Below, in pieces: positions 37,020-46,436 of a stretch of DNA of 64,000 bases (position 1 is the stretch's first letter; each line of letters begins with the position of its first letter). This DNA comes from Phycisphaerales bacterium Planc_01. Lineage in GTDB: Bacteria; Planctomycetota; Phycisphaerae; Sedimentisphaerales; Anaerobacaceae. The notes beneath the pieces are model-generated. The model saw nothing but the letters and a program-made list of their open reading frames with translations. It ran no database searches and was not told the DNA's origin. The DNA lies in the NCBI GenBank assembly GCA_001603075.1, contig LVBB01000148.1, forward strand, positions 62,001 through 126,000. Direction: 5' to 3'. The translations under genes were made by a program, and so were the position numbers.

Positions 37020-38783
37020 TTAGAAGAGGCCGCGGACCTTGCCGGTCTCGACGTCAACGTCGATGCGGCGGAAGGCGGGGTTGGAGCCGGTGCCGGGCAT
37101 CAGCCGGATCGAGCCGGCCACGGGGACGACGAAACCCGCCCCTTTGTATACGAGGATGTCGTTGATGGGCAGCACCCAGTCGGTGGGTCGGCCCTTCAGT
37201 TCGGGATCGTGCGACAGGCTGAGCTGCGTCTTGGCCATGCAGGTGCCCAGCCGCGTCCCGTAGGATTCCGCTTCCAGCCGCTTGGCCTTGGTCAGTGCCT
37301 CGTCGGTGTACGTCACGCCCTTGGCCCCATAGACCTCTTTGGCGATCAGCTCGATCCGCTGCCGCAGGGGCATCGTCAGGTCGTAGAGAAACTGGAAATG
37401 GCTCGGCTCGTTGCAGGTCTCGATGACTGCCTCCGCCAGTTCGAGGGCCCCTTGGCCGCCTTTGAGCCAGTGCTCCGAGCAGACGGCCCGCGCCCCGGCG
37501 GATTCGGCGATCCGGCGGACCAAGTCGATCTCGGCCTGGGCGTCAGTGTGGAAGCTGTTGATGCAGACGATGGGCCGCACGCCGCTCTTCCTGACGATGT
37601 CGATGTGAGCGAGGAGGTTCTCGCAGCCGGCCTCGACCAGGCCGAGGTTCTCCGTGACGTACTCGCCGGCCAGAGGCACGCCGGCTTTGACGGCAGGACC
37701 GCCGCCGTGCATTTTCAATGCACGAATCGTAGCGACGAGCACCACGGCGTCGGGCGAAAGTCCCGACATGCGGCACTTGAGGTTCCAGAATTTCTCGAAG
37801 CCGATATCGGCGCCGAAGCCGCTCTCGGTGATGTGGTACTCGCCAAGCCTGGTCCCGAGGCGGTCGGCGATGATGGAACTTTGGCCGATGGCGATATTGG
37901 CGAACGGTCCGGCGTGAACGAAGACGGGCTGGCCTTCCAGCGTCTGGACGAGATTCGGGTTGACCGCATCGACGAGCCAGGCGGTCATGGCGCCGTCGAC
38001 ATCGAGAGCGCCGGTGGTGACCTCGTTGCCCTGCTTGTCGTACGCCACAACCATATGGGCGATCCGCTCGCGCAGGTCCCGCAGGTCCGTCGCCACAGAC
38101 AGGATCGCCATCACCTCGCTGGCCACCGACATCTGGAAGCCGGAGTCCATCTCGAAGCCATCCATCTTGCCCCCGCGACCGATGCGGATGCTCCGCAGGC
38201 TCTGGGCGCAGAAATCCATCGCCCAGCCGATCTGAACGCGGTCGGGGTCGATGTCGAGGCGCCGCAGACGGCTCTGGGCCAGGCGGGCGTCGTCGTAGTT
38301 TCGCTCGTGCTGCATCCGGGCGGTCATGGCGACCATCGCCAGATTGTGGGCGTTGGTCACGCAGTCGATATCGCCCGTGAAGCGAATCGACAGCGGGGTC
38401 AGCGGAATGCACTGGGCCAGCCCCCCGCCGGCGGCCGAGCCCTTGATGTTGAACGTCGGCCCGCCGCTGGGCTGGCGAATCGCCCCGCAAACGCGCTTAC
38501 CGAGGACGCCAAGCCCCTGAATCAGGCCGAGCGTCGTGGTGGTCTTACCCTCGCCCAGAGGGGTGGGCGTGATGGCGGTCACATCGATGTACTTGGCGCG
38601 GGGCGCGCCGTCCAGGCGTTCCAGGGCCTTGGCGTAGTCCACCTTGGCGAGCTTGGCGCCGTAGGGGACCAACTCGTCGTCACGCAGGCCCAACTCGGCC
38701 GCCAGGCGCCCGATCGGCTTCATCTGCTCTTCGGCGGCCTCGGCGATCTGCCAGTCCTGCATTCGTCGCGGGTCGAGTTCCAT
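37020..38783 (-). CDS. fhs: Formate-tetrahydrofolate ligase
   Basis: A 587-aa protein. The ATG at 38783 follows GGGAG closely; a TTG three codons earlier is the alternative. The N-terminal P-loop region reads [56 protein letters not shown] and a C-terminal [14 protein letters not shown] are all family signatures. It makes 10-formyl-THF from formate, THF and ATP. Together with folD it supplies C1 units for purines or, if present elsewhere, a Wood-Ljungdahl-type route. Complete and intact. Confidence 0.97.
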   Translation of the reverse strand: MELDPRRMQDWQIAEAAEEQMKPIGRLAAELGLRDDELVPYGAKLAKVDYAKALERLDGAPRAKYIDVTAITPTPLGEGKTTTTLGLIQGLGVLGKRVCGAIRQPSGGPTFNIKGSAAGGGLAQCIPLTPLSIRFTGDIDCVTNAHNLAMVAMTARMQHERNYDDARLAQSRLRRLDIDPDRVQIGWAMDFCAQSLRSIRIGRGGKMDGFEMDSGFQMSVASEVMAILSVATDLRDLRERIAHMVVAYDKQGNEVTTGALDVDGAMTAWLVDAVNPNLVQTLEGQPVFVHAGPFANIAIGQSSIIADRLGTRLGEYHITESGFGADIGFEKFWNLKCRMSGLSPDAVVLVATIRALKMHGGGPAVKAGVPLAGEYVTENLGLVEAGCENLLAHIDIVRKSGVRPIVCINSFHTDAQAEIDLVRRIAESAGARAVCSEHWLKGGQGALELAEAVIETCNEPSHFQFLYDLTMPLRQRIELIAKEVYGAKGVTYTDEALTKAKRLEAESYGTRLGTCMAKTQLSLSHDPELKGRPTDWVLPINDILVYKGAGFVVPVAGSIRLMPGTGSNPAFRRIDVDVETGKVRGLF

Positions 38784-38912
38784 AGCTCCCAATCACAACC
38801 CCGTTCTTCATACGTCCGCCCCCTTGCGTGGGCCCGGCCCCGTATTATACCAGAAAACTGGCAAAATAGGTAATATTTCACGGCTGCTTTTCTGGCGCCG
38901 TGTCTGCGATGG

Positions 38913-39463
38913 TCAGAGGACGATTCGCTCGGCGGCCGGGTCGAAACGGGCGACTTTGCCCTGCGTCCAGCCGAGCATGCCCATCTGCAGGGCCGTCTGG
39001 ACGTGGTAGGCCAGGTCCATCGGGCTGGCGGTTTCGGTCGTTCGAGACCGGCAGCAGGCCAGGAGACCCCGCCAGTACTCGACGAAGTCCTCGCCGTGCT
39101 CGATGGCCACCCGCAGCGGCCTCTTCTTGGACTCCTGAGCGGGCGCAAAGACGATCTCGTTGCCTTGGACGGTCAGGGTCCCCTCCCAGCCCCGGATCGT
39201 GGGGACCCGTCCGCCGGCGTAGTCCTCGTACATCCGCCAGCGGAAGAACCGACTGACGTCGAACGGCCGCTTCGGCGCATCGCCTGGAAGTGCGCCCCGC
39301 TGCGCCCGCCGCAACCGATGAAGCCCACACCGATCCGGTCGTTGGCCCCACGCACCCGCCCCGGAGCCGGCTCGCGCGCGGATGCCACAAACACCGCTGC
39401 CGCCAGCGCGCCGGCCCCACGCATGAACCCTCACCGCGTCACCCTCGAACTGCTGTCGCTCAT
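38913..39463 (-). pseudogene. Gfo/Idh/MocA-family oxidoreductase remnant
   Basis: From an ATG at 39463 the sequence reads SDSSSRVTR, an in-frame TGA, then GFMRGAGALAAAVFVASA, which together look like a Tat-type signal interrupted by a stop. NDRIGVGFIGCGGRSGAHFQAM is the start of the NAD-binding Rossmann fold. Near 39280 the frame changes and sequence resumes with the C-terminal part of such proteins (RFFRWRMYEDYAGG...VAIEHGEDFVEYWRGLL). Only about 170 of an expected 400 or more codons remain, so this is a decayed gene with an internal deletion. It is the last of a three-gene minus-strand run with the PmoA-like and isomerase-like genes. Confidence 0.75.
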
Positions 39464-39477
39464 GCCAGGTCACTCCT

Positions 39478-40419
39478 CTATCGGTTGGACTCGCTCGTGT
39501 GTGTCGATACCCATTGTCGGTATATCGCATCGATTTCATCGACCTGTGCCCGTCGGTCCCACAGGACCACGGCGTACCGAAGATCGAGGCGACTGCCTTC
39601 GACCAGTTCCAAGGGTCCTTCGTGGAGCCCGAGCGTTGCGGAAAGATAGGCGAAAGGCTCGGTCATCGTGAACCACATGGTGGGGTGTCTCGGATTGCTC
39701 GGATGACCGAACATCGCGACCGTCACATCGTCGCCGTCGACGCCAGCGGTGTAGGCGCACCAATTGGAGCGGATGAGGCGTTCTTCGCCTCGAAAGACGA
39801 CGCCCGGCTTGTCGTCGGCGTTGCGGAACTGCCCATTGGCATCCATGGCCCGAATGAACCGCATGCCCAATCCGAAATAGTGCGCCCCCGTCAACGTAAC
39901 CGCGCCTTTGCCTGTCGGCACGGAAACGCGACTCTCCCAGGTCAGCATGGTCACCCGTGGCACAACAGGACGTGACACGACGATCGCGCGCTGCTCGGCC
40001 AACAGTCGCTCGCCGGATGGATCGACCCAGTCCAGCCGGTCCATGAAGCCGACGTGGGGCAGTTCGTCTGCAAGCTCGGCGAATCTGACGTGCTTCTGCC
40101 GCCCCGCGGCCGGCATCTCTTCCCAGAAATTCACGCCGTCCACCCCTACGGCGAACATCAGCGCATGGTGGTGCAGATGGTCGTGCGGCGCATCGAGCAG
40201 GACGTTCAGGCCGTTCGGCGTGAACAACCGCTTGACGTACGGCTTGAACGGAACGTCGCCGTAGCGATACTCCGCAATCTCAACATCGCCCGCCTTCACC
40301 AACACGCTGTTGGCGTCCACGATGGCCCGCATCGGTTGACCGGCCGGCACGCTATCCGCTATCGCCGACAGAGTCAGCGAGCCAAGAACAATGGCGTACA
40401 CAGTGCTTCGCCCGCACAT
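39478..40419 (-). CDS. PmoA-like family secreted protein
   Basis: A 313-aa protein. The ATG at 40419 is preceded by GGAGG with 7 bases between. Signal peptide: TVYAIVLGSLTLSAIADS. LDAPHDHLHHHALMFAVGVDGVNFWEE and PSNPRHPTMWFTM are signatures of the PF14100/PmoA family, common in Planctomycetota and Bacteroidota genes for polysaccharide use. Despite the family name there is no evidence of methane oxidation. It follows the isomerase-like gene by 19 bases and precedes the Gfo/Idh remnant. Confidence 0.82.
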   Translation of the reverse strand: MCGRSTVYAIVLGSLTLSAIADSVPAGQPMRAIVDANSVLVKAGDVEIAEYRYGDVPFKPYVKRLFTPNGLNVLLDAPHDHLHHHALMFAVGVDGVNFWEEMPAAGRQKHVRFAELADELPHVGFMDRLDWVDPSGERLLAEQRAIVVSRPVVPRVTMLTWESRVSVPTGKGAVTLTGAHYFGLGMRFIRAMDANGQFRNADDKPGVVFRGEERLIRSNWCAYTAGVDGDDVTVAMFGHPSNPRHPTMWFTMTEPFAYLSATLGLHEGPLELVEGSRLDLRYAVVLWDRRAQVDEIDAIYRQWVSTHTSESNR

Positions 40420-40438
40420 CCCTCGTCCTCCAGTGCCC

Positions 40439-41263
40439 TCAGACAAACTGCTTGAGATGCTTGATGCTGCGTTCGGCCTGCTCGACGGTGCCGCACTCGA
40501 CGCTCAGGACGATGTTGCGCGGCGCCTTCTTGCAGATCGCCACGACCTTCTTCCAGTCGACGACACCGTCGCCGCACGCGCAGCCGGCCGGCGTGCCGGT
40601 AACCTTGCCACGTTCGGCCCTGGAGTGTTGGATCGAGATGTCCTTGGCGTGCAGGTGGACGAGCCGGTCCCTGATACGTTCGAGCCAGACGATCGGGTCG
40701 TGTCCGCTGAGATAGGAGTTTCCGGTGTCGAAGTTGACCCCGATGGCGGGCGAATCCACAAGGCCCGCGATTCGATCCAGGCCGGCCGGCGTCTTGCTGT
40801 ACTGCTGATGCGGCTCGATCCCGATCAGAACGCCCCGGTTTTCGGCAAATGCCGCTGCCTCGGTCAGCGTGTACTTCATCAGGACGTGGTCCTCCTGTCG
40901 TGTGGTCCATGAAGGTTTGGGGCCCTCGTCTGTATTGACCACGGGCGCACCGCACTCGGCGGCGAAGCGAATCGCCTGCTTGAGGTAGTTGCCGCTGATG
41001 TCGGGCTTGCACAGCGGCGTGTGCGCCGAGAGACCCGACAACTTCACACCCGCCTTCTCGCAAATCTTGCGAATCCGAATCGGGTCTTCCGACATCGAGA
41101 TGGTCGCAAAGTACCCCGCCTCGCTCATCAGTTCGCGTCCGAGATGCACCCAGGGCTCAACGTACTTGTAGCCCAATTCGGCCGCCTTGGCGACACCCCA
41201 CTCGAAGGGCTTATCCTCGTGACGCACGAATTCCATGTTGACCCCGATCGACACCTTGCCCAT
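40439..41263 (-). CDS. Sugar phosphate isomerase/epimerase-like TIM-barrel protein
   Basis: A 274-aa protein. The ATG at 41263 has GGAGG 7 bases upstream. Xylose-isomerase-like barrel (AP endonuclease 2 superfamily): metal-ligand positions are visible in IGIEPHQQYS (Glu), GVNFDTGNSYLSG (Asp), VHLHAKDI (His) and VLSVECGTVEQ (Glu). These proteins isomerise or epimerise keto-sugars and inositol derivatives. The context of PmoA-like and Gfo/Idh genes fits a carbohydrate catabolic cluster. The substrate cannot be deduced. Confidence 0.85.
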   Translation of the reverse strand: MGKVSIGVNMEFVRHEDKPFEWGVAKAAELGYKYVEPWVHLGRELMSEAGYFATISMSEDPIRIRKICEKAGVKLSGLSAHTPLCKPDISGNYLKQAIRFAAECGAPVVNTDEGPKPSWTTRQEDHVLMKYTLTEAAAFAENRGVLIGIEPHQQYSKTPAGLDRIAGLVDSPAIGVNFDTGNSYLSGHDPIVWLERIRDRLVHLHAKDISIQHSRAERGKVTGTPAGCACGDGVVDWKKVVAICKKAPRNIVLSVECGTVEQAERSIKHLKQFV

Positions 41264-41330
41264 TGCATTACCTCCTTGGCTGTGCACCTGTTTATAGTGT
41301 GCCCGTCAGGGCATATGGGAACATAACGCC

Positions 41331-42656
41331 TCACGGCGTCGCTACGAACCACTCGATCAGACCCGGCAGTTGCTCGAGACTGAGAAACGTCACCGACAGG
41401 ACCGCGATGACCCACATGGCGGGCTTGACCTGCCGGGCCCGGCCCGAAACCAGATGGATCACGACGAACGAGACGAAACCGAACGCCAGGCCCGTGCTGA
41501 TGCTGTAGCTCAGCGCGATCATCACGATGAGGATGAACGACGGGAACGCCTCCGCCAAGTCGCTGAAGTCGATGCGCTTGACCTCTTTAACCATGAACAG
41601 GCCGACCATGATCAGCGCCGGCGCCGTGGCGTACTTGGGGACCATCGCAACGAGCGGGATGAACAGCAGCGCTGCGAGGAAGAGCACCCCGGCCACCACC
41701 GCCGTCAGGCCGGAGCGGCCGCCCTGCTCGATGCCCGAGGCCGACTCGGCGAACGACGTCGTCGTGGACGTGCCCAGCAGAGCGCCGACCATCGTGGCGA
41801 CCGCATCGACGCCCAGCAGCCGGTCCAGGCCGCGAATCTTGCCGCGTTCGTCGAGCATGTCCGCCTTGTGGCAGCAGGCGACCAGCGTCCCGATGCTGTC
41901 GAACATATCGACGAACATCAGCGTGAAGATGCTGCCCATGAACCCCCACTTCAGCGCGCCGAGAACGTTCAGCTTGAAGGCGATGGGACGGATGTTCACA
42001 TCGAGAGAGATCACCCGCTCGGGCAAAGCCACCTGGCCGGTCGCCGCCGCCAGCAGGGTCGAGACGGCGATGCCGATCAGCAGTGAGCCGCGCACGTTGC
42101 GGCTCTCCAGAAAGACCATCGTCAGCAGGCCCGCCAGACCGATCAGCACCTTGGCTGTGATCGGGCCGGCCGAGACCATCGTGAACGGATCGGCCACGAC
42201 GATGCCCAGGTCGGTCAGGCCGATGAACGTGATGAACAGCCCGATTCCGACGCCGATGGCCGCGATCAGCGAGCCGGGGATCGCCTCGACGATCCGCTGG
42301 CGGAGCCCGACCAGCGTCAGCACCAGAAAGAACACGCCCGACAGGAACACCACGCCCAGCGCCGTCTGCCAGTCCATCTTGCCCGAGACCACCAGCACCG
42401 TGAAGATCGAGTTGAGCCCCAGGCCCGGCGCCATCGCGATCGGCGCCTTGCCGAACAGGCCCGTCGCGATCGTCGCCAGCGCCGAAATCAGGCACGTCAC
42501 CGCGATCAGCGCCGTCTTGTCCATCCCGGTCGGTTCGAGGATGTTCGGGTGCGTGAAGATGATGTAGGCCATCGTCAGGAAGGTGGTGATCCCCGCAACC
42601 ACCTCGACCCGCACGTTCGTCCGCCGCTTGTCGAGCTCGAAGTAATCCCTTGGCAT
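41331..42656 (-). CDS. NCS2-family purine permease (AzgA-like)
   Basis: A 441-aa protein. The ATG at 42656 follows GAGG by 6 bases. It has about 12-14 membrane segments. Family signatures: RVEVVAGITTFLTMAYIIFTHP near the N-terminus, APGLGLNSIF, LGTSTTTSFAESASGIEQGGRSGLTAVV and MFVDMFDSIGTLV. The set is typical of the hypoxanthine/adenine/guanine transporter (AzgA/PbuG) group. It imports purine bases by proton symport. tRNA-Leu and a palindromic repeat lie directly upstream. Confidence 0.93.
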   Translation of the reverse strand: MPRDYFELDKRRTNVRVEVVAGITTFLTMAYIIFTHPNILEPTGMDKTALIAVTCLISALATIATGLFGKAPIAMAPGLGLNSIFTVLVVSGKMDWQTALGVVFLSGVFFLVLTLVGLRQRIVEAIPGSLIAAIGVGIGLFITFIGLTDLGIVVADPFTMVSAGPITAKVLIGLAGLLTMVFLESRNVRGSLLIGIAVSTLLAAATGQVALPERVISLDVNIRPIAFKLNVLGALKWGFMGSIFTLMFVDMFDSIGTLVACCHKADMLDERGKIRGLDRLLGVDAVATMVGALLGTSTTTSFAESASGIEQGGRSGLTAVVAGVLFLAALLFIPLVAMVPKYATAPALIMVGLFMVKEVKRIDFSDLAEAFPSFILIVMIALSYSISTGLAFGFVSFVVIHLVSGRARQVKPAMWVIAVLSVTFLSLEQLPGLIEWFVATP

Positions 42657-42686
42657 TTCGCCCCTCGCATCGCGCGTCGTCTGCCC

Positions 42687-42710
42687 GTAGGGGCGAATCA
42701 TCATTCGCCC
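42687..42710 (-). repeat. Palindromic repeat, family 1, copy A
   Basis: The core is GGGCGAATSATSATTCGCCC followed by CTAC, read on the minus strand. It lies between tRNA-Leu and the permease start. It is one of four copies within 3.8 kb. Confidence 0.75.
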
Positions 42711-42718
42711 CCACCCAA

Positions 42719-42801
42719 TGCGAGCGAGAGGAGTCGAACCTCCACGTCCGAAGGACACCAGGACCTAAACCTGGCGCGTCTGCCAATTCCGCCACGCTCG
42801 C
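42719..42801 (-). tRNA. tRNA-Leu(TAG)
   Basis: On the minus strand, acceptor GCGAGCG (from 42801) pairs with CGCTCGC ending at 42720, with discriminator A at 42719. The anticodon stem CCAGG/CCTGG encloses loop TTTAGGT, giving anticodon TAG. A long class II variable arm (TGTCC-TTC-GGACG) and T loop GGTTCGACTCC are present. No CCA is encoded. Confidence 0.95.
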
Positions 42802-42886
42802 AACGGACGGTCCCATTATGCCCCCGCCGGCGGCGCCAGGCAACCGAAATTCGCCGTCTCCGCGTTTGGCGCAACATGTGGGGCGC

Positions 42887-42910
42887 GGGCGAATGATGAT
42901 TCGCCCCTAC
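42887..42910 (+). repeat. Palindromic repeat, family 1, copy B
   Basis: Same core as copy A, plus CTAC. It contains the TAG stop codon (42909-42907) of the membrane protein gene ending at 42907. Confidence 0.8.
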
Positions 42911-43695
42911 GGGGTTCGGCGGCGGTCGCGCGAGGCAAAGATGCCGCGCAGCAGATGCGACAGGATGAGCAGCAAAGGCAAGGCGGCGATACCGAGGAAC
43001 GTCAGCAACGGCGCCGGCACGCGTCCGACCGCCTGCAAGATGAGGCCGCCCACGACGACGTAGGCGTTGCCCCAGGCCTCGGCGCGGAAGAAGGCCACGG
43101 GCGCCTCGGGATTGCCGATGAACGGCCGCAGGACCCAGCCCATCTGGACGCCCACAAAGGCATACAGAACAAACCATGCCCAGAGCAGACGCCGATGCCT
43201 TGGCTCGCGGGCGATCAGCGGGCGATAGTAACGCCGGACGACGATCTGGGCGGCCAGGGTAGCGACGCCGAATATGACCATGTTGAACAGCAGCACCAGG
43301 CCGTAGTCCCGACACGAGACGTACCACAACGCCGTGATCGGCGCCAGGGCGGCCAGCACGACGGTGACACAGGACTGCGTCGCGACGAGCGCCCGCAGGA
43401 CCTGCCCGAAATCGTCGCGCAGCCCCGCCAGAGTGTTGATCACGAAGAAGCTGGGCAGACACAGCACGAACGTCGCCAGCAACAGGAGGGGCACCTTCAC
43501 GCCGGAGTAGAGCAACTGGTGCAGCCGCCCCGCCTTCAGCCCGCTGAACGTCCCCATCACCGCGCCGTAGAACAGTCCGCAAACGAGCATGAGAACCAGC
43601 AGCCAGCGCAGACGTCCCATCAAGGGCGCATCGACCGCGAAAACGCCCCTGCCGCGTAGAAAATCGTCAGCCGCCCGGAAGAACGCGCGCATCAC
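42907..43695 (-). CDS. Integral membrane protein, tandem paralogue 1
   Basis: A 262-aa protein with about 6-7 hydrophobic segments; unknown function. It shares with the next gene the motif Y-x-F/L-VG-x-QMGWVLRPF-x-G-P near the C-terminus and the K-x-P-LLLL...LPSFFVIN region. The start overlaps the upstream paralogue's stop by 4 bases. The stop codon is supplied by repeat copy B. Confidence 0.75.
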   Translation of the reverse strand: MMRAFFRAADDFLRGRGVFAVDAPLMGRLRWLLVLMLVCGLFYGAVMGTFSGLKAGRLHQLLYSGVKVPLLLLATFVLCLPSFFVINTLAGLRDDFGQVLRALVATQSCVTVVLAALAPITALWYVSCRDYGLVLLFNMVIFGVATLAAQIVVRRYYRPLIAREPRHRRLLWAWFVLYAFVGVQMGWVLRPFIGNPEAPVAFFRAEAWGNAYVVVGGLILQAVGRVPAPLLTFLGIAALPLLLILSHLLRGIFASRDRRRTP

Positions 43696-44483
43696 GCACC
43701 GAACAGAGCGGCGATCGTACGGAACAGATCGACGAAGATGTTGGCTTCACGATCGCGAAACCACTCGAACGCGAGGTTGGGGGCCCCGACAAACGGCCGC
43801 AGCACCCAGCCCATCTGGGCGCCCACCAGACCGTAGATCACCAGCCAGACGCGAAATGTGGTCCCCAGGATGTCGCCCGAGGGCGATAGCGCAACAGGCA
43901 CGACTGTCACAGCGGGCCCAGGACCGTCGGTGGGCTTGACGGCAGGCGCGGAGTCTTGCGTTGCTTTCGTCGGTCCGGCCTGCGCCGCATCGAGTCGCGC
44001 CAGCATGGTCAACAGGACCTTGAGCCCGATGACGCCCGAGATCGCGAAGAACAGGAAGTTCAGCAGTTTCATGAACGGATAGCTCGACGTGCTGAGCGTG
44101 AAGAACGCGGTGATCGGTCCGAGCGAGGCCAGGACGGCCAGATTGGCCGAGACCGGGGCCAGGATCAGCCGCAGCGTGTCTTTCGGGCCCAGTCGAACGC
44201 CCAGCAGCGCGCTGAAGACGTACAGTGACGGGAATGCGATGATGAGCGTCAGGATGAACAGGATCGGCACCTTAATGGCTGAAGCGAACATCTGGGCGAA
44301 ACACGGAGGCGTTCGCGTCAATACGGCGTAGAGCCCCATGCACAGACCGTAGACGATCCCCAGCACGATCGACACGGCTACGAGCGGCTTGATGCGGATG
44401 TGGGACGTGCCGCCTGCCAGAAGCTGCGGATCGCCCTTGTGCCCGCGCAGAACCTCATCCAACTCCTTCAACCACTGAATCAT
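43692..44483 (-). CDS. Integral membrane protein, tandem paralogue 2
   Basis: A 263-aa protein with about 5-6 hydrophobic segments and a Pro/Ala-rich soluble loop (about 165-200). It shares IYGLVGAQMGWVLRPFVGAP with its neighbour (42907). Both are probably products of a tandem duplication and may form a heteromeric membrane complex. No enzymatic or transport motif is recognised. Confidence 0.75.
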   Translation of the reverse strand: MIQWLKELDEVLRGHKGDPQLLAGGTSHIRIKPLVAVSIVLGIVYGLCMGLYAVLTRTPPCFAQMFASAIKVPILFILTLIIAFPSLYVFSALLGVRLGPKDTLRLILAPVSANLAVLASLGPITAFFTLSTSSYPFMKLLNFLFFAISGVIGLKVLLTMLARLDAAQAGPTKATQDSAPAVKPTDGPGPAVTVVPVALSPSGDILGTTFRVWLVIYGLVGAQMGWVLRPFVGAPNLAFEWFRDREANIFVDLFRTIAALFGA

Positions 44484-44662
44484 CGCTGTCGTCCCCTTCC
44501 CTTCTTACCCGATTCAAGCCGTCCGCAACGGCCGCCGTGTCACGCGTAGACGTCTCCCCGCCGCGACACTTCCCATCGGAGAGAATTGTCACCGACCCCA
44601 CAGGAGCATGCAAGAGAAAAACCAGCGGCCCGACCTCTCGCGGGGCGAAGATTCCCATGCAT

Positions 44663-44702
44663 GGGGTGGCAGCCTCAAGCGCAGTAGCGCTTGGGGATGG
44701 CG
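44663..44702 (+). repeat. REP-like palindrome, family 2, copy 3
   Basis: It begins GGGGTGGCAGCCTCAAGCGC, then AGTA, then GCGCTTGGGGATGGC; CAAGCGC and GCGCTTG pair exactly. It lies just beyond the xseB stop codon. Confidence 0.65.
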
Positions 44703-44716
44703 AATCGGACTGCCGC

Positions 44717-45004
44717 TCAGAAGAGAGCTTCTTCGTCGGTGGGGTCGGGCGTTTCGTCGGCGGGTTCGGATGGCGGGACGGCCGGCTCGTCGTCCGTCTT
44801 GGAGATCTTCTCGATTCGCTTCTCGGCCTTCTGGAGGATCTGCCGGCAGTGCTGGATCAGGGCCATCCCCTGCTCGTACTGTTCGAGACTGTCCTGCAGC
44901 GGGATCTGGCCCTGCTCGATCTTGTCCACGATGGTTCGGAGCTGCTTGATCGCGTCTTCAAAGTTCAGTTTGCTGATATCGTCTTCGGTCTTCTTCTGGG
45001 CCAT
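44717..45004 (-). CDS. xseB: Exodeoxyribonuclease VII small subunit
   Basis: A 95-residue protein. LNFEDAIKQLRTIVDKIEQGQIPLQDSLEQYEQGMALIQHCRQILQKAEKRI is the diagnostic XseB helical hairpin. The acidic tail (residues about 70-95) is longer than usual. It lies 47 bases downstream of xseA, the subunit it binds. It degrades single-stranded DNA as a complex. Confidence 0.96.
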   Translation of the reverse strand: MAQKKTEDDISKLNFEDAIKQLRTIVDKIEQGQIPLQDSLEQYEQGMALIQHCRQILQKAEKRIEKISKTDDEPAVPPSEPADETPDPTDEEALF

Positions 45005-45044
45005 GGTATCGTTTCCTGTCGCGTCTGGATGTCGTCATCCATGA

Positions 45045-45068
45045 GGGCGAATCATGATTCGCCCCTAC
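45045..45068 (+). repeat. Palindromic repeat, family 1, copy C
   Basis: Same core with CTAC. It supplies the last codons (RGES) and the TGA stop (45054-45052) of xseA. Confidence 0.8.
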
Positions 45069-46413
45069 ACACCTTGCTTTCAATGACGGCCTTGCCGGCC
45101 AGTTCCGTGAGCATTGCATCGCCGACCCGGACGTCGTTGAGCGTGCGGACGACCTTGCCGGTCGTCTTGTTCGTCGTGATCGTATAACCGCGCGCCAGCA
45201 CGCTGCGCGGGTCGAGCGCCGCCAGACGGCCTTCGCGTGCGGCCAGGTCCATCTTCCGGGCGTTCACGACGGCGGTGATCGCCGCCCGCGCCCGGCTCGT
45301 CAGTTCGTTGAGCCGGACCGCCATCGCGCCGAGCAGCCGGTGCGGCTCGATCCGCGCGATATGCTCGTGGCAGTCCTGGAGCATCGCCCGCCGCTGCGCC
45401 AGAAGGGATTGGACCGATGCGGATAAGTCCGACGCCAGTTCATCAACGTGCTGCTCCCGCATCCGCACGGCCAGCAGCGGGTTGCGGAACGCCGAGCTGG
45501 CCAGGATCGTTTGCAGATACTCGCCGCCCAGCTCGACGCGGGACCGGACGCTGCGCATCAGGCGGCTGCCCTGATGGTCCAGATCGCTCAGCACGTCCCG
45601 CATGTCGGGCACCGCGACCACGCCGGCCTTCGTCGGCGTCGAGGCCCGACGGTCCGCCACGAGGTCGGCGATCGTCGTATCGACCTCGTGCCCGACGGCG
45701 CTGATGATCGGAATCTTCGACGCGAAGATTGCCCGCGCGAGTACCTCCTCGTTGAACGCCCAGAGGTCCTCCAGCGAGCCGCCGCCGCGACCGACGATCA
45801 GCAGATCGAGCCTGAGCTTCGCGTTGCGCCGGTTGACGTCGGCGATGGCGGCGGCGATCTGCCGGGCCGCGCCCTCGCCCTGGACCGGAACCGGATAGAG
45901 AGCCAATCGCGTGCAGGGCCAGCGGTTGTGCACGCTGTCGGCGATGTCGTGGACCGCCGCGCCGGACTCGCTGGTCAGGATGCCGATCCGCTGCGGATAC
46001 GTCGGGATCGGCTTCTTGTGCTCGTCGTCGAAGAGGCCCTCGGCCCGCAGCTTGCGGACCATCTGCTCGAACGCCAGTTGCAGCGCCCCGACGCCCTCCG
46101 GCGTCATCTCCTCGACGACCAGCGAATAGCGGCCCTGCGGGACATAGACGCTGACGAAGCCCGTCGCGATCACCGCCAGGCCGTTCTCCGGGCGGAACCG
46201 CACGCGGGCGAAGTTCGGTTTCCACATCGCGCAGGGAAGCACCGAGCCTTCGTCCTTCAGCGAGAAATAACAGTGGCCGCTTCCGTGCTGCTTCCAGCCG
46301 GTGATCTCGCCCTTGACCATCACCCGGGCGGGGAGGCTCGTCTCCAGGACCTCCTTGACCAGGGCGTTGACCTGGCTGACCGTGTAGATCGTCGGCGTTG
46401 TCTTCGTTTGCAT
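45052..46413 (-). CDS. xseA: Exodeoxyribonuclease VII large subunit
   Basis: A 453-aa protein. The N-terminal OB fold (VMVKGEITGWKQHGSGHCYFSLKDE) is followed by the catalytic domain: RIGILTSESGAAVHDI, LLIVGRGGGSLEDLWAFNEE and ISAVGHEVDTTIADLVADRRASTPTKA, all XseA signatures, then a long helical domain. It degrades single-stranded DNA with XseB. The final residues come from a palindromic repeat rather than from conserved sequence. Confidence 0.96.
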   Translation of the reverse strand: MQTKTTPTIYTVSQVNALVKEVLETSLPARVMVKGEITGWKQHGSGHCYFSLKDEGSVLPCAMWKPNFARVRFRPENGLAVIATGFVSVYVPQGRYSLVVEEMTPEGVGALQLAFEQMVRKLRAEGLFDDEHKKPIPTYPQRIGILTSESGAAVHDIADSVHNRWPCTRLALYPVPVQGEGAARQIAAAIADVNRRNAKLRLDLLIVGRGGGSLEDLWAFNEEVLARAIFASKIPIISAVGHEVDTTIADLVADRRASTPTKAGVVAVPDMRDVLSDLDHQGSRLMRSVRSRVELGGEYLQTILASSAFRNPLLAVRMREQHVDELASDLSASVQSLLAQRRAMLQDCHEHIARIEPHRLLGAMAVRLNELTSRARAAITAVVNARKMDLAAREGRLAALDPRSVLARGYTITTNKTTGKVVRTLNDVRVGDAMLTELAGKAVIESKVCRGES

Positions 46414-46436
46414 CCGTCCTCCCTGACCTCTTGTGT

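Noticed and set aside
36981-38873. 630-codon open frame on the plus strand
   Set aside because: It is antisense to fhs, whose motifs are unambiguous.
39478-40419. Evidence for methane oxidation from the PmoA-like name
   Set aside because: The family is named by weak similarity and is common in polysaccharide loci; there is no PmoB or PmoC gene and the protein is a soluble exported beta-rich protein.
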